Shown here: positions 47,737 through 57,494 of the stretch, one piece after another
Layout of the letters: each line of letters opens with the position of its first letter
Position numbering within the stretch: the stretch's first letter is position 1
NCBI RefSeq assembly: GCF_000259505.1
Contig: NZ_AJMM01000008.1
Span: 291,512-355,511, forward strand
Origin: Streptococcus sp. SK643
Lineage (GTDB): Bacteria; Bacillota; Bacilli; Lactobacillales; Streptococcaceae
DNA: 64,000 nt
Direction: 5' to 3'
Notes under the pieces: generated by a model
What the model was told of the DNA's origin: nothing
Database searches by the model: none
The model's input: the letters and a program-made list of their open reading frames with translations, nothing else
Program-made: the position numbers and the translations under genes

Positions 47737-47853
47737 CTCTGCCTCGTTGGAATTTTTCATTACCTTTTATTATACCATGATTAGCCCGAAGATTCCTCCT
47801 CCTTTCCTCCAAAATATGCTATAATAATACCAAAAGATAAAGAAGGAAGACCT

Positions 47854-48663
47854 ATGATTAAACTACTAGCCTTGGATATGGACGGAACCCTCCTCAATGA
47901 AGCCAAGGAAATCCCACAAGCTCACATTACTGCTATTCACCAAGCTATTGAAAAAGGTGTCAAACTTGTTCTCTGTACAGGTCGCCCGCTTTTTGGTGTC
48001 CTCCCCTACTACAAAAAACTGGGGCTTGATCTCCAGAATGAGTATGTGATTGTTAACAACGGTTGCTCAACTCACCAGACCAGTGATTGGAGTCTGGTTG
48101 ATTGGCAAGAACTCAGTCCAGATGATATTGAATACCTCTATGACCTAGCTGAAAAAAGTGATGTTCAGTTGACACTTTTTGACGAGACACACTATTTTGT
48201 CCTCGGTGGCAAGCCCAATCAAGTCATCCAAAATGATGCCGACCTAGTCTTCTCAGACCTGACTGAAATTTCCCTTGAGGAAGCAACTAGTGGCAAGTAT
48301 CGTATGTTCCAAGGTATGTTTTTAGGTACAGAGGAGCAAACAGACGATTTTGAAGAGCGTTTTGCTACAGAACTCTGTCAACGATTCAGTGGAGTTCGTT
48401 CGCAGCCTGTCATTTATGAAGCTATGCCACTTGGTACGACAAAGGCTACCGCTCTTTCTCGACTAGCAGAGATTTTGAAGATTGAGCCATCAGAAATTAT
48501 GGCCATGGGTGATGCCAATAACGATATCGAAATGCTCCAGTTTGCAGGCCTTGGGATTGCAATGGGAAATGCCAGCGATTATGTCAAATCCCTAGCTGAT
48601 GACGTTACAACAAGCAACGAAGAAGACGGCGTTGCGCGTGCCATTGAGAAATATATTTTATAA
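47854..48663 (+). CDS. Cof-type HAD phosphatase (YidA-like)
   Basis: A 269-residue HAD phosphatase with a type IIB cap. Motif I is LDMDGTLLNE, motif II LCTGRP, the Lys motif GTTKATAL and motif IV MGDANNDIEML. Substrates in this group are sugar phosphates and flavin or pyridoxal phosphates; the exact one cannot be read from sequence. TATAAT at 47820-47825 and AAGGAAGA before the ATG. Divergent from rexB and ended by its own terminator. Confidence 0.9.
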   Translation: MIKLLALDMDGTLLNEAKEIPQAHITAIHQAIEKGVKLVLCTGRPLFGVLPYYKKLGLDLQNEYVIVNNGCSTHQTSDWSLVDWQELSPDDIEYLYDLAEKSDVQLTLFDETHYFVLGGKPNQVIQNDADLVFSDLTEISLEEATSGKYRMFQGMFLGTEEQTDDFEERFATELCQRFSGVRSQPVIYEAMPLGTTKATALSRLAEILKIEPSEIMAMGDANNDIEMLQFAGLGIAMGNASDYVKSLADDVTTSNEEDGVARAIEKYIL

Positions 48664-48667
48664 TTAA

Positions 48668-48696
48668 GAAGCCCAGTTCATGTCAACTGGGTTTTG
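48668..48696 (+). terminator. Terminator after the HAD phosphatase
   Basis: CCCAGTT pairs perfectly with AACTGGG around CATGTC, followed by TTTT. Confidence 0.82.
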
Positions 48697-48804
48697 ATAT
48701 TTAAGAATTCCTAAAACTTTAGAAACTCTTTAGAAATTCTTGAGCTTTCTTTGATTTCTATACTTTATACTAGAGTTAACAAAATAAATCAAAAGGAGAG
48801 AATC

Positions 48805-49713
48805 ATGAAAACAGTACTTGATATTCATGGATTGTCCAAAAAATTTGACAAACAAGCTATTCTTCAGGATCTTCATTTAACGATAAGAGAGGGAGATATT
48901 TATGGACTTATCGGGAAGAACGGAGCTGGTAAAACCACCTTGATAAAAATCATTACGCAACTACTGTTTGCGGATAAAGGAACTGTTTCCCTCTTTTCTA
49001 GTCAATCGGAAAATGAGTGGACCAAGGCTCTATCTAGAGTAGGTTCAGTGATAGAATCACCTGTAGCTCATAATCACTTAACAGCCTATCAAAATCTGAA
49101 ATATTACTGTATGATTCGTCATATTCCAAATACTGATCAAGTTATTCGAGAAACGCTGGACTATGTAGGTTTGACAGATACAGGTAAAAAAGTCTTTCGA
49201 GATTTCTCTCTGGGAATGAAGCAAAGACTTGGCATCGCCATTGCCCTCCTATCCAAACCAGATTTCCTAATCTTAGATGAACCTATCAATGGTCTCGACC
49301 CAATCGGTATCAAAGAATTTCGACTAATGATTCAACGCCTCAATCAAGAAAAAGGAATCACCATTCTCATCTCTAGCCATATCTTGTCAGAACTCTACCT
49401 CGTAGCTAATCGCTTTGGTATTTTAGATCAAGGCAAGATTATCCGTGAAATCAGCAAAGCTGAATTTGAAACACTAAGTGAGGATTATATTGTCCTTAAG
49501 ACAGCTGATCAAGAGAAAGCTTGTCAAGTATTGAAAGAACAAATCCAGCTCCAGTTCAAGGTTGTTAATCCAGAAAATGAAATCCATATCTTTGGTCAGG
49601 AACAAGATGTCAAACAGATTCTCAAGAAATTAACCTTGGCAGATGTTGCCATTGACGAGATTTACTATGCCCGTCAAAACCTAGAAGAATACTTCACTCA
49701 ATTGGTCCAATAG
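48805..49713 (+). CDS. ABC transporter ATPase (drug/lantibiotic-immunity type)
   Basis: A 302-residue ATPase. Walker A GKNGAGKT, Q-loop VIESPVAHNH, signature FSLGMKQRLGIA, Walker B FLILDEPINGLDP and H-loop ISSHILSEL. The extra C-terminal 80 residues are typical of the BcrA/antimicrobial-immunity subfamily. Start at 48805 behind AAAAGGAGAG; the longer frame from 48751 lacks a site. It drives the permease 10 bases downstream. The convergent two-component genes at 50.5 kb may control it. Confidence 0.92.
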   Translation: MKTVLDIHGLSKKFDKQAILQDLHLTIREGDIYGLIGKNGAGKTTLIKIITQLLFADKGTVSLFSSQSENEWTKALSRVGSVIESPVAHNHLTAYQNLKYYCMIRHIPNTDQVIRETLDYVGLTDTGKKVFRDFSLGMKQRLGIAIALLSKPDFLILDEPINGLDPIGIKEFRLMIQRLNQEKGITILISSHILSELYLVANRFGILDQGKIIREISKAEFETLSEDYIVLKTADQEKACQVLKEQIQLQFKVVNPENEIHIFGQEQDVKQILKKLTLADVAIDEIYYARQNLEEYFTQLVQ

Positions 49714-49723
49714 GAGGAAAATC

Positions 49724-50476
49724 ATGATACATACCATTCAAGCAGACTTTTACCGTCTTTTCCGTTCCAAAGGTTTTTGGATTACAGAGGTCATTCTCTT
49801 TGTACTCATGTTAATGGGGGCTATTTTTGGAGCTACTGGTCATCTGATGGCAATCAATACAGAAGAACCAGAAATTCCAACCCATGGTTGGGACGGTGTA
49901 CAGGCACTTATTAACGCATCTAGTCAAGGTTCAAACCTCGTTTTTCTCTGCATAGTTCTAGCCTGCCTCGTTCTTGGAGTTGATTTAATCGGCAAACTCT
50001 ATAAAAATAATTTAACAGTGGGTGTTTCTCGTACCGAGTTTTTCCTTGCCAAAGCCTTTGTATTGACTTGCATTGCACTCTTGCAACTCATCGCCAGCCT
50101 TGTGATTGCTTTTGTTCCCTCAACTCTACTGAACGGACTTGGTACGATGCCTGATGGTTTTATTGCCAATCTCCTCTTAATGATTTTCCTTCAATTTCTA
50201 TGCCTACTCGCTTGGCTTTCGATTATTTCCTTTATTCTCTACCTGACTCATTCTTATCTTGCAGTATTTATTGGCTATTTGGTCAGCTCTATCTTACTTT
50301 CTATGCCAATGCTCATCTTCCCAAGTATCAAAATTTTGCCATATTTGTCCTTGCAGTTTTTCTATGCTATGACTGCTAATAGTGAATCCATTTTCTATAC
50401 ACTTATAGTTAGCTTAGCTGTTATTGTAATCTTTAATCTAAGTGGACTGGCAGTTTTCAAAAAGAAAAGTTTATAA
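49724..50476 (+). CDS. ABC-2 type permease
   Basis: A 250-residue membrane protein with six hydrophobic segments (about 20-38, 67-88, 105-130, 145-170, 176-200, 222-243). It has the layout of lantibiotic-immunity and bacitracin-type permeases (LanFEG/BcrB), starting with a short cytoplasmic segment IQADFYRLFRSKGFW. A single permease with one ATPase is compatible with a homodimeric pair. AGGAGGA lies before its ATG. Confidence 0.85.
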   Translation: MIHTIQADFYRLFRSKGFWITEVILFVLMLMGAIFGATGHLMAINTEEPEIPTHGWDGVQALINASSQGSNLVFLCIVLACLVLGVDLIGKLYKNNLTVGVSRTEFFLAKAFVLTCIALLQLIASLVIAFVPSTLLNGLGTMPDGFIANLLLMIFLQFLCLLAWLSIISFILYLTHSYLAVFIGYLVSSILLSMPMLIFPSIKILPYLSLQFFYAMTANSESIFYTLIVSLAVIVIFNLSGLAVFKKKSL

Positions 50477-50482
50477 AAAATG

Positions 50483-50507
50483 ACCTCCTCTAGCTTACAG
50501 AGGAGGT
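50483..50507. terminator. Terminator between the ABC permease and the histidine kinase gene
   Basis: ACCTCCTCT pairs perfectly with AGAGGAGGT around AGCTTAC, with TTTCTTTT on one side and A-runs on the other. It serves both convergent units. Confidence 0.88.
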
Positions 50508-50516
50508 TTCTTTTCG

Positions 50517-51395
50517 TTAAAAGTAAATGAAAACCGACAACCATTTCCCATCTGTGCTTAGTTTCATCTCTGCACCGAGAAGATGGCATAATTCCTCGGT
50601 AATATAGAGACCTAAACCAGAGGATTCTTCAGTATCCGACATATTTTCAGAATAAAAACGGTTGCTGAGATTTTCTATTTTTTTGATGGGCTGTTTGACA
50701 AGGTTTGCAATCTCTAAGACAAGCTGTTCCTTTTCCTTTCTCAAAGATAGACGTGCTTCTTCCTTGCCATGTTTGAGGACATTTCCAAGCAGATTTTGTA
50801 AAATTCGATCCAGCAAGTCTTCATCAGTCCTCGTTGTTAAACCAGCTTCAACCTTAAAATCAAGCGTGATATTTGCCGCCTGAAAAACATCATAATAAGC
50901 CAGAGTCTTTTTGGTGATAAAAGCTGAAAAATCCACTTCTTCCAGTTTCGGTTTGACAGCTCCTTCCATCAAACGACGATATTCTAGGAGAGCCTCCAAA
51001 CGTTTTGAAACTAAATCAAGATGCTGGGCTACTTTTTGTAAGGTTTCTGATTTGTCTTCAGGAGATTTTATCAATTGTTGGGTGTAGCCTGACGCGATAG
51101 TCAGAGGGGTCCGAATATCATGGGCGATATTGCTGATGGCCATATCCAGAGTCTGCTTTTCCCTTTTCATAACCAATCGAGATTGCTCTACTTCCTGAAA
51201 TAGATTCTCAATTTGCTGGTAGAGATGTAAAAAATGTTTGGAAAAAATGCTAACCCCTACTCTTTTCATACTACCCGTAAGAATCTTGTCTTCAATCTGT
51301 TGACTCAAGTTTTTAAGTGCTAGATGGTAGCGAATCAATGCAATCGATAAAATAATTAGGAGTACCAGTAGAACAAAAATTATCATGTAGGTCAT
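50517..51395 (-). CDS. Small sensor histidine kinase
   Basis: A 292-residue kinase with one N-terminal transmembrane helix (3-21), no outside sensor domain, a linker helix, HisKA with His92 (NIAHDIRTPLT) and HATPase motifs (ILQNLLGNVLKHG, ESSGLGLYITEEL). The N1 box reads QNLLGNVLKH. A kinase with one helix and no ectodomain probably relies on the membrane or a partner transporter for sensing, as in antibiotic-peptide detection modules; the adjacent ABC pair is the obvious partner. It overlaps the regulator gene by four bases. Confidence 0.9.
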   Translation of the reverse strand: MTYMIIFVLLVLLIILSIALIRYHLALKNLSQQIEDKILTGSMKRVGVSIFSKHFLHLYQQIENLFQEVEQSRLVMKREKQTLDMAISNIAHDIRTPLTIASGYTQQLIKSPEDKSETLQKVAQHLDLVSKRLEALLEYRRLMEGAVKPKLEEVDFSAFITKKTLAYYDVFQAANITLDFKVEAGLTTRTDEDLLDRILQNLLGNVLKHGKEEARLSLRKEKEQLVLEIANLVKQPIKKIENLSNRFYSENMSDTEESSGLGLYITEELCHLLGAEMKLSTDGKWLSVFIYF

Positions 51396-52093
51396 TGCTT
51401 GTCTCCTTTTAATCTTACCCCAACTCCCCAGATGGTTTCAATATATTCTTGATTGGGGTCAAGCTGGTTTAATTTTTTACGAAGATTACTCAAATGCGTA
51501 TTGAGGGTATTATCTCCAGGTAGGTAGCTATCCTCCCAGACCAATTCATAAAGTTCTTCCTTGGTGAAAATTTTCTTAGGGTGTTTAAGGAGAGTTTGGA
51601 GAATCAAGCATTCTTTCTTTGCAAGGCGAATCGTTTCCTGGCTATTTTTGATTTCAAAACTTTCTGCATCAAACTGGATATTTTTCAAGTTTTGTGGCAG
51701 ATGTTCAGTTTTTCCTATCTCCAGAGATTGCTTTTCTACGCTTTGACGTAATTGAACAGTAACCCTAGCAAAGACTTCGTCTAAGTCAAAAGGTTTGACT
51801 ATGTAATCATTGGCACCGTCTAAGAGGTATTGACTGATTAACTTCTTATCGCTCAAAGCCGTTAGCATAATGACTGGAATTTGACTTTGTTCCCTGATGG
51901 CTTTTAAAACCTGATCCCCATTTTTCCCAGGAAGCATGATATCTAGCAAAACGAGTTCAATCCCACCTTGGTCAAAAAGCATGATTCCTTCAGTTCCTGA
52001 AAAGGCTTGAATCACCTCATGCTCCTCAGTAAGAAGTGTTCGCAAAATTTCTTGAATGTCACTATTGTCTTCAATAACCAATATCCTAGCCAT
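51392..52093 (-). CDS. OmpR-family response regulator
   Basis: A 233-residue regulator. Receiver with VIEDN, Asp51 in LLDIMLPGKNGD, Lys in VKPFDLDEV; the winged-helix domain from about 135 has TLNTHLSNLRKKL, and ends at GVRLKGDKQ. The start is the ATG at 52093 behind AAAGG; a TTG three codons earlier is too close to that site. It is first in the regulator-kinase pair, and the likely target is the convergent ABC pair; this is inferred from context only. Confidence 0.92.
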   Translation of the reverse strand: MARILVIEDNSDIQEILRTLLTEEHEVIQAFSGTEGIMLFDQGGIELVLLDIMLPGKNGDQVLKAIREQSQIPVIMLTALSDKKLISQYLLDGANDYIVKPFDLDEVFARVTVQLRQSVEKQSLEIGKTEHLPQNLKNIQFDAESFEIKNSQETIRLAKKECLILQTLLKHPKKIFTKEELYELVWEDSYLPGDNTLNTHLSNLRKKLNQLDPNQEYIETIWGVGVRLKGDKQ

Positions 52094-52149
52094 AAATACC
52101 AACCTTTCTGCAACTATTATAGCATGTTTTATTGATAAAGCTTAAACAG

Positions 52150-52182
52150 AAAAGCTCCTCGCATAAAAGCGCGAGAAAGCCT
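52150..52182 (-). terminator. Probable terminator of the polyamine operon
   Basis: On the minus strand AAGGCTTTCTCGCGC pairs imperfectly with GCGAGGAGCTTTT across TTTTAT, ending in a T-rich tail. It is 100 bases after the aguB stop. Confidence 0.55.
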
Positions 52183-52283
52183 TAGAGGATTAAAATATAA
52201 AATTCACTTGCTAGATGACCTAGTATCCTTATAGTTGCTAGTGAAAACGAGTCTAGCAGAAGGAATCTCTCATTTCTCTCCTA

Positions 52284-53159
52284 CTAGTCCGTAATTCGTT
52301 GATACATTTCGGGTCTTCTATCTCGAAACAAGCCCCAGTTTAGGCGCTCGCTTGCTCCCTTGTCTAGGTCATAAGTTGCTAACAGAACAGCTTCTTCTTG
52401 TCTTTCAGCTCGTTCTAGAATAGCTCCTGTTTCATCTGTCATAAAGGAGGAACCGTAGAAGTCAAGACTGGAACTCTGTCCGCCATTTTCCTCACTTGAA
52501 GTGACTTCTTCAAAGCCATAGCGATTGGCTGCAATGACTGGAACAATATTTGCTGCTGCATGTCCTTGCATGGTACGTTGCCAATGACCACAACTATCTG
52601 TATCCAAAATCGGCTCTGAACCGATGGCTGTAGGATAAAAGAGCAATTCAGCACCATTTAACGCAAGACAGCGCGCTGTTTCAGGGAACCATTGATCCCA
52701 ACAGATACCGATCCCAATCTTAGCATAGCGAGTATCCCAGACCTTGAAACCAGTGTTACCAGGCGTGAAATAAAACTTTTCTTGATAATAATGGTCATCT
52801 GGTATGTGGGTCTTCCGATAAACGCCCAGCACTTCTCCATCTGCATCAATGACGGCAATAGAGTTATACAAGACATTGCCATCTTTTTCATAGAAACTGA
52901 TCGGTAAAACAAGCTGTAGTTCCTTAGCAATCACCTTAAAATGCTGAATGGCAGTATTTTCTGCTACGGATTGGGCATGCTGGTAGTAGTCATACTGACG
53001 TTCCTGACAAAAGTATGGACGTTCAAACAATTCGGGTAAAAGAATAATTTGTGCACCTTGTTCTGCAGCCTGACGTACTAAACGCTCTGCTGTTTGAATA
53101 TTTGTTTCCACATCCTTGGCACATTGCATCTGAATGGCTGAAACTTTTACATTTCTCAT
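52284..53159 (-). CDS. aguB: N-carbamoylputrescine amidase
   Basis: A 291-residue nitrilase-superfamily amidase with the Glu-Lys-Cys triad: Glu43 (LLPELFERPYF), Lys116 (YRKTHIPD) and Cys153 (GICWDQWFPE). It splits N-carbamoylputrescine to putrescine, CO2 and ammonia. The last gene of the operon, nine bases after aguA, whose product it uses. Confidence 0.96.
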   Translation of the reverse strand: MRNVKVSAIQMQCAKDVETNIQTAERLVRQAAEQGAQIILLPELFERPYFCQERQYDYYQHAQSVAENTAIQHFKVIAKELQLVLPISFYEKDGNVLYNSIAVIDADGEVLGVYRKTHIPDDHYYQEKFYFTPGNTGFKVWDTRYAKIGIGICWDQWFPETARCLALNGAELLFYPTAIGSEPILDTDSCGHWQRTMQGHAAANIVPVIAANRYGFEEVTSSEENGGQSSSLDFYGSSFMTDETGAILERAERQEEAVLLATYDLDKGASERLNWGLFRDRRPEMYQRITD

Positions 53160-53168
53160 CTTTTTCTC

Positions 53169-54254
53169 CTATTCTGGGATTTGTTGGGTGATACAGTGAA
53201 TATTTCCACCACCTAAGAGAATATCTCTGGCTGGTATTCCGATAACTTTACGGTCTGGGAAACACTTACTGAGGATATCTAAGGCTACTTGGTCGTTTTT
53301 ATCCTGAAACTGTGGCACTAAAACAGACTTGTTGGCAATATAGAAATTGACATAGGAAGCAGCAAGCCTTTCACCTGCGTATCGCTCTTCTTCTCCTTCT
53401 TCGTAGGAATAACCAGGAAGATCTTCTTCTGTCACAACTTGTCGAACTGCAGGTATAGGCAATTTATGAATGGTGAAGTGACGACCTTTTGCATCTGTTT
53501 CTTGCTCTAAGAGTTCGAGATCTGCTTTTGACATAGCATACTGGGGATCGTTTTGATCATCTGTCCAAGCCAAAACAAGCTCAGCAGGACCAACAAAGGC
53601 AGCAACATTGTCAACGTGTTCATTGGTTTCGTCCTGATAAATACCATAAGGCAGCCAGATAACTTTTTCAGCTCCAAGGCTGTCTAATAAGGTATTCTCG
53701 ATTTCCTCTTTAGTCAGGTTAGGATTGCGACCAGGACTAAGCAAGCAACTTTCAGTTACGAGAATGGTTCCTTGTCCATCGCTATGGATAGCGCCGCCTT
53801 CCAGTACAAAAGGCTTGGCATCGTAAACAGGTATTTCCAAGGCCTCAGCAAAACGAGTGGCTACTTGGTCATCTGCTTCATAATCTTGATACAGACCATC
53901 ATAGGTTCCTCCCCAGGCATTGAAAGACCAATTCACGGCTAATTTCTGGCCTTTATCATTAAGGAGAATAGTCGGACCTGTATCACGCGCCCAGGCATCA
54001 TTGGTAGGAATGTCTAAATAAACAACGCTATCTCCAAGGTAGTCTTGGGCTTCAGATAGATAGTCTTGCTCCACCAAGAGATAGACTGTTTCCCCTTCTG
54101 CTATGGTTTTGATAATCTGGCTAAAAGCCTTTTTAGCTGCCTTACCTTGAAAGGGCCATGAACCTGGTCGTGTCGGCCATATCATGAGGGTACCATGGTG
54201 TGGTTCGTACTCTGCTGGCATACGATAGCCTAATTTTTTGGGACTGTTCATCAT
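53169..54254 (-). CDS. aguA: Agmatine deiminase
   Basis: A 361-residue enzyme of the guanidine-group-modifying fold. The start [23 protein letters not shown], the WARDTGP motif, DNVAAFVGP and catalytic Cys354 in GGGNIHC are all present. It turns agmatine into N-carbamoylputrescine and ammonia. It overlaps nspC by four bases (ATGA). With aguB it forms the plant-like route to putrescine rather than the energy-yielding agmatine deiminase pathway with putrescine carbamoyltransferase. Confidence 0.96.
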   Translation of the reverse strand: MMNSPKKLGYRMPAEYEPHHGTLMIWPTRPGSWPFQGKAAKKAFSQIIKTIAEGETVYLLVEQDYLSEAQDYLGDSVVYLDIPTNDAWARDTGPTILLNDKGQKLAVNWSFNAWGGTYDGLYQDYEADDQVATRFAEALEIPVYDAKPFVLEGGAIHSDGQGTILVTESCLLSPGRNPNLTKEEIENTLLDSLGAEKVIWLPYGIYQDETNEHVDNVAAFVGPAELVLAWTDDQNDPQYAMSKADLELLEQETDAKGRHFTIHKLPIPAVRQVVTEEDLPGYSYEEGEEERYAGERLAASYVNFYIANKSVLVPQFQDKNDQVALDILSKCFPDRKVIGIPARDILLGGGNIHCITQQIPE

Positions 54255-55378
54255 GATAATCTCCCCTTAAAGTCTTGATAACCAAAAGCCTTGACCAAGT
54301 CACAATCTCCATTTTCATCCATAATATAAAGGCTTGGGAGGCCAATACCGTTGAAGGTATTGTTTTTGACAAAGGAATAAATGGCCATGTCTTCAAAATA
54401 AAGTCTGTCTCCGATTTGGACTGGATTTTCAAAGCTATAATCACCAATCACATCGCCCGTAAGGCAGGTATTAGAAGAAAGTCTGTAGGTATGGGCTTTT
54501 TCTTGTGCTTCATAGCCAGCTCTCAATGGTGGTCGATAAGGCATCTCAAGTACATCAGGCATATGGCAGGTCGCAGAGGCGTCTAAAATCAAGATTTCCA
54601 TACCATTTTCGACAATATCCAAAACCTCTGTTGCCAAATAGCCAGCATTAAGAGCAATGGCTTCACCCGGCTCGATATAAACTTCAAGATTGTAAGTTTC
54701 TCGGATTCGCTTAATCTCAGAAATCAGCAAATCCACATCATAGTCTTCTCTTGTGATGTGGTGTCCTCCACCCATGTTGAGCCATTTTACTTCATGCAAA
54801 TAAGAACCAAACTGGGCTTCTACTGCTTTCAAAGTTGTCTCTAAATCATCTGAACCTTGCTCGCAAAGGGTATGAAAATGAAGTCCATCCACCAAATCCA
54901 ACAAATCACTAGGAATTTTATCTAGTGTCACGCCAAAACGAGAACCAGGTGCACAAGGGTCATAGAGCGCATGGTCACCCTGTGTTGAACACTGAGGATT
55001 GATGCGCAAGCCCACACTTATACCAGCATCTCGACAACGAGGCCCATGTTTACGCAATTGGCTCTCTGAGTTAAAGACGATATGGTCTGTTATCTCCAGT
55101 AATTCCTCCAAGTCTGCATTCTTGAAAGCAGGCGCAAATACATGGACTTCTCCTGGAAATTCTTCCCTAGCTAGTTTAGCTTCATAGAGTCCACTGGCTG
55201 TCGTACCTGATAGATACTGGCTAATCAAGGGATAGGTTTTATAGAGGGAATAAGCCTTCTGTGCAAGCAAAACCTTGCAACCTGCTTTTTCTTGTACATA
55301 TTGTAGAATACGGCAATTGGCTTCTAACTTGTCTAAGTTAATAACATAAGCTGGTGTTGGTACTTGTTCTAACTTCAT
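54251..55378 (-). CDS. nspC: Carboxynorspermidine/carboxyspermidine decarboxylase
   Basis: A 375-residue alanine-racemase-fold PLP decarboxylase. PLP Lys is in [11 protein letters not shown] near residue 41; HFHTLCEQG and [12 protein letters not shown] match the family, and Cys in the [10 protein letters not shown] and [10 protein letters not shown] regions is the usual catalytic set. It decarboxylates carboxyspermidine to spermidine. It starts at the lys1 stop codon (TAATG, one base shared) and overlaps aguA by four bases. Confidence 0.94.
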   Translation of the reverse strand: MKLEQVPTPAYVINLDKLEANCRILQYVQEKAGCKVLLAQKAYSLYKTYPLISQYLSGTTASGLYEAKLAREEFPGEVHVFAPAFKNADLEELLEITDHIVFNSESQLRKHGPRCRDAGISVGLRINPQCSTQGDHALYDPCAPGSRFGVTLDKIPSDLLDLVDGLHFHTLCEQGSDDLETTLKAVEAQFGSYLHEVKWLNMGGGHHITREDYDVDLLISEIKRIRETYNLEVYIEPGEAIALNAGYLATEVLDIVENGMEILILDASATCHMPDVLEMPYRPPLRAGYEAQEKAHTYRLSSNTCLTGDVIGDYSFENPVQIGDRLYFEDMAIYSFVKNNTFNGIGLPSLYIMDENGDCDLVKAFGYQDFKGRLS

Positions 55379-56637
55379 TAGTCCACCATTTGTGGATTTT
55401 CAACCACAACCCAAGGCAAACCATATTGGTTCAGAGCTTCCATGAATGGATCTGGATCCAATTCTTCAAGGTTGTAAACTCCTGGTTGTTTCCAAGTACC
55501 GTTCATGACTAATTTTGTACCTATCATGGCTGGAACTCCAGTCGTGTAAGAAATGGCTTGCGAACCAACTTCTGCGTAACATTCCTGATGGTCACAAACA
55601 TTGTAGATGTAGATGGTCTTTTCAACACCATCCTTGACACCTGTAAAGATACATCCAATATTGGTTTTACCAACTGTACGTGGTCCAAGGCTGGCTGGAT
55701 CTGGAAGCAAGGCTTTTAAGAATTGGATTGGAACAATTTCTTGGCCATTGAAGTTAATGGCATCTGTACGAAGGAGTCCAACATTTTCAAGACATTTCAT
55801 ATGAGTCAAGTAAGATTGACCAAAAGTCATAAAGAAGCGAATGCGTTTAACACCTGGAATGTTCTTAGCCAGTGATTCGATTTCTTCATGGTGGAGGAGA
55901 TACATATCTTTTTGTCCAACTTGAGGGAAATCATACTCACGCTTGATTGACATAGCCTCAACCTCAACCCACTTACCATCTTCCCAGTAAGAACCTGGAG
56001 CTGAAACCTCTCGTAGGTTGATTTCTGGATTGAAGTTGGTTGCAAATGGATAACCGTGGTCCCCACCATTACAGTCTAAAATATCGATATAGTGGATTTC
56101 ATCAAAATAGTGTTTGAGAGCATAGGCTGAAAAGACACTAGTCACACCTGGGTCAAAACCAGAACCAAGTAGGGCAGTTAAACCAGCTTCCTTGAATTTC
56201 TCCTGATAAGCCCACTGCCATGAGTAGTCAAAGTAAGCTGTAAAACCAAGTTCCTTGCAGCGTTTTTCGTAGATAGCACGCCACTCAGGGTCTTCTGTGT
56301 CTTCTGCTTCGTAGTTGGCTGTATCGATATAGTGAACACCTGTAGCCAAACAAGCGTCCATGATGGTCAAGTCTTGATAAGGAAGGGCTACATTTAAAAC
56401 AGCTTCTGGCTTATAGCTTTCAATCAGGGCAATCACTTCTTCAACCTTGTCAGCATCAAGAGCTGCTGTCTCAATCTTTGTACTTCTTTTGCCTTCCAGT
56501 TTAGCTTTCAAGTCATCACATTTTGACTTGGTACGGCTAGCAATCATAATTTCTGTAAAGGTTTCGCTATCTTGGCAAATCTTTGAAATAGCAACTTGGG
56601 CAACGCCCCCACATCCGATAACTAATAAACGACTCAT
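55378..56637 (-). CDS. lys1: Carboxynorspermidine/carboxyspermidine synthase (saccharopine dehydrogenase family)
   Basis: A 419-residue NAD(P)-dependent reductase with the Rossmann motif VIGCGGVAQVAISKI at the N-terminus and the DTANYEAED and LGSGFDPGVTSVFSAYAL motifs. It condenses aspartate semialdehyde with a diamine (putrescine gives carboxyspermidine). Often labelled saccharopine dehydrogenase (Lys1); nspC next to it identifies the polyamine role. It overlaps speE by four bases. Confidence 0.93.
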   Translation of the reverse strand: MSRLLVIGCGGVAQVAISKICQDSETFTEIMIASRTKSKCDDLKAKLEGKRSTKIETAALDADKVEEVIALIESYKPEAVLNVALPYQDLTIMDACLATGVHYIDTANYEAEDTEDPEWRAIYEKRCKELGFTAYFDYSWQWAYQEKFKEAGLTALLGSGFDPGVTSVFSAYALKHYFDEIHYIDILDCNGGDHGYPFATNFNPEINLREVSAPGSYWEDGKWVEVEAMSIKREYDFPQVGQKDMYLLHHEEIESLAKNIPGVKRIRFFMTFGQSYLTHMKCLENVGLLRTDAINFNGQEIVPIQFLKALLPDPASLGPRTVGKTNIGCIFTGVKDGVEKTIYIYNVCDHQECYAEVGSQAISYTTGVPAMIGTKLVMNGTWKQPGVYNLEELDPDPFMEALNQYGLPWVVVENPQMVD

Positions 56638-57494
56638 TTTTTTCCTTCCTCTTCTTCTAAAATATCCTCAACATACTTGGGCAACATAAAGGCTCCAACG
56701 TGTAAGTTTGCAGTGTAGTATTCTGTGAAAAGCTGGCGTTTTTTCCAGCCTTCCTTATCAAAATCTTTGACAGGATGGTATTTTTTTGACGCAAATCCAA
56801 ACAACCAATAGCCAGCTGGACTGGTTGGGATATGGGCCTGATAAACTCGACTGATTGGAAAGGCTTGATTGACCTTACGGTGCATGCTTCGGCAAGCTGA
56901 CTCATCCTCGTCAAAGAAGGGACTTCCATGCTGGTAAATCATGATGCCATCTTCCTTGAGAGCACGGTAACTATTGCCATAAAATTCTTTGGTAAAGAGA
57001 CCTTCCGTATGACCAAATGGATCCGTCGCATCATTGATGATGATATCGTAGTCATTTTCACAATTTCTCAAAAAGCGTAGCCCATCTTGGTAATAGATAT
57101 TGACCCGAGGATCATCTAGACCTGTTGCAAAATCCGGGAAATATTTGCGACAAACTTCAACTAACATTTCGTCGGGCTCTACAATATCAATTTGTTCTAG
57201 CTCAGGATAGAGGGTTAAAACTTGGGCAACACCACCGTCACCACCACCTAAAACTAAAACTTTTTTGGGATTGGGATGGACAGCCATGGGAACGTGAACA
57301 GTCATTTCATTGTAGACAAAATCATCTGCATCTGAAAACAAGACATGGCCGTTTAAAACTAATATTTTCCCAAAAGCGGGTGTGTCTAAGACATCGATAT
57401 CCTGCCACTCGCTTTTACCCGCATAGAGCTGTTTGGCTGTTCTCAAGGATAATTTAACATCTGGAGTATGAACCTCTGAAAACCATAAATCCAT
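56634..57494 (-). CDS. speE: Spermidine synthase
   Basis: A 286-residue aminopropyltransferase. It has an N-terminal beta-domain, then VLVLGGGDGGVAQVLTLYP (dcAdoMet site), the gate and IINDATDPFGHTEGL, with catalytic Asp residues. It moves the aminopropyl group from decarboxylated S-adenosylmethionine to putrescine. The AdoMet decarboxylase (speD) needed to supply its donor is not in the window. Starts directly after the speA stop codon (no gap), behind GGAGATC. Confidence 0.94.
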   Translation of the reverse strand: MDLWFSEVHTPDVKLSLRTAKQLYAGKSEWQDIDVLDTPAFGKILVLNGHVLFSDADDFVYNEMTVHVPMAVHPNPKKVLVLGGGDGGVAQVLTLYPELEQIDIVEPDEMLVEVCRKYFPDFATGLDDPRVNIYYQDGLRFLRNCENDYDIIINDATDPFGHTEGLFTKEFYGNSYRALKEDGIMIYQHGSPFFDEDESACRSMHRKVNQAFPISRVYQAHIPTSPAGYWLFGFASKKYHPVKDFDKEGWKKRQLFTEYYTANLHVGAFMLPKYVEDILEEEEGKK

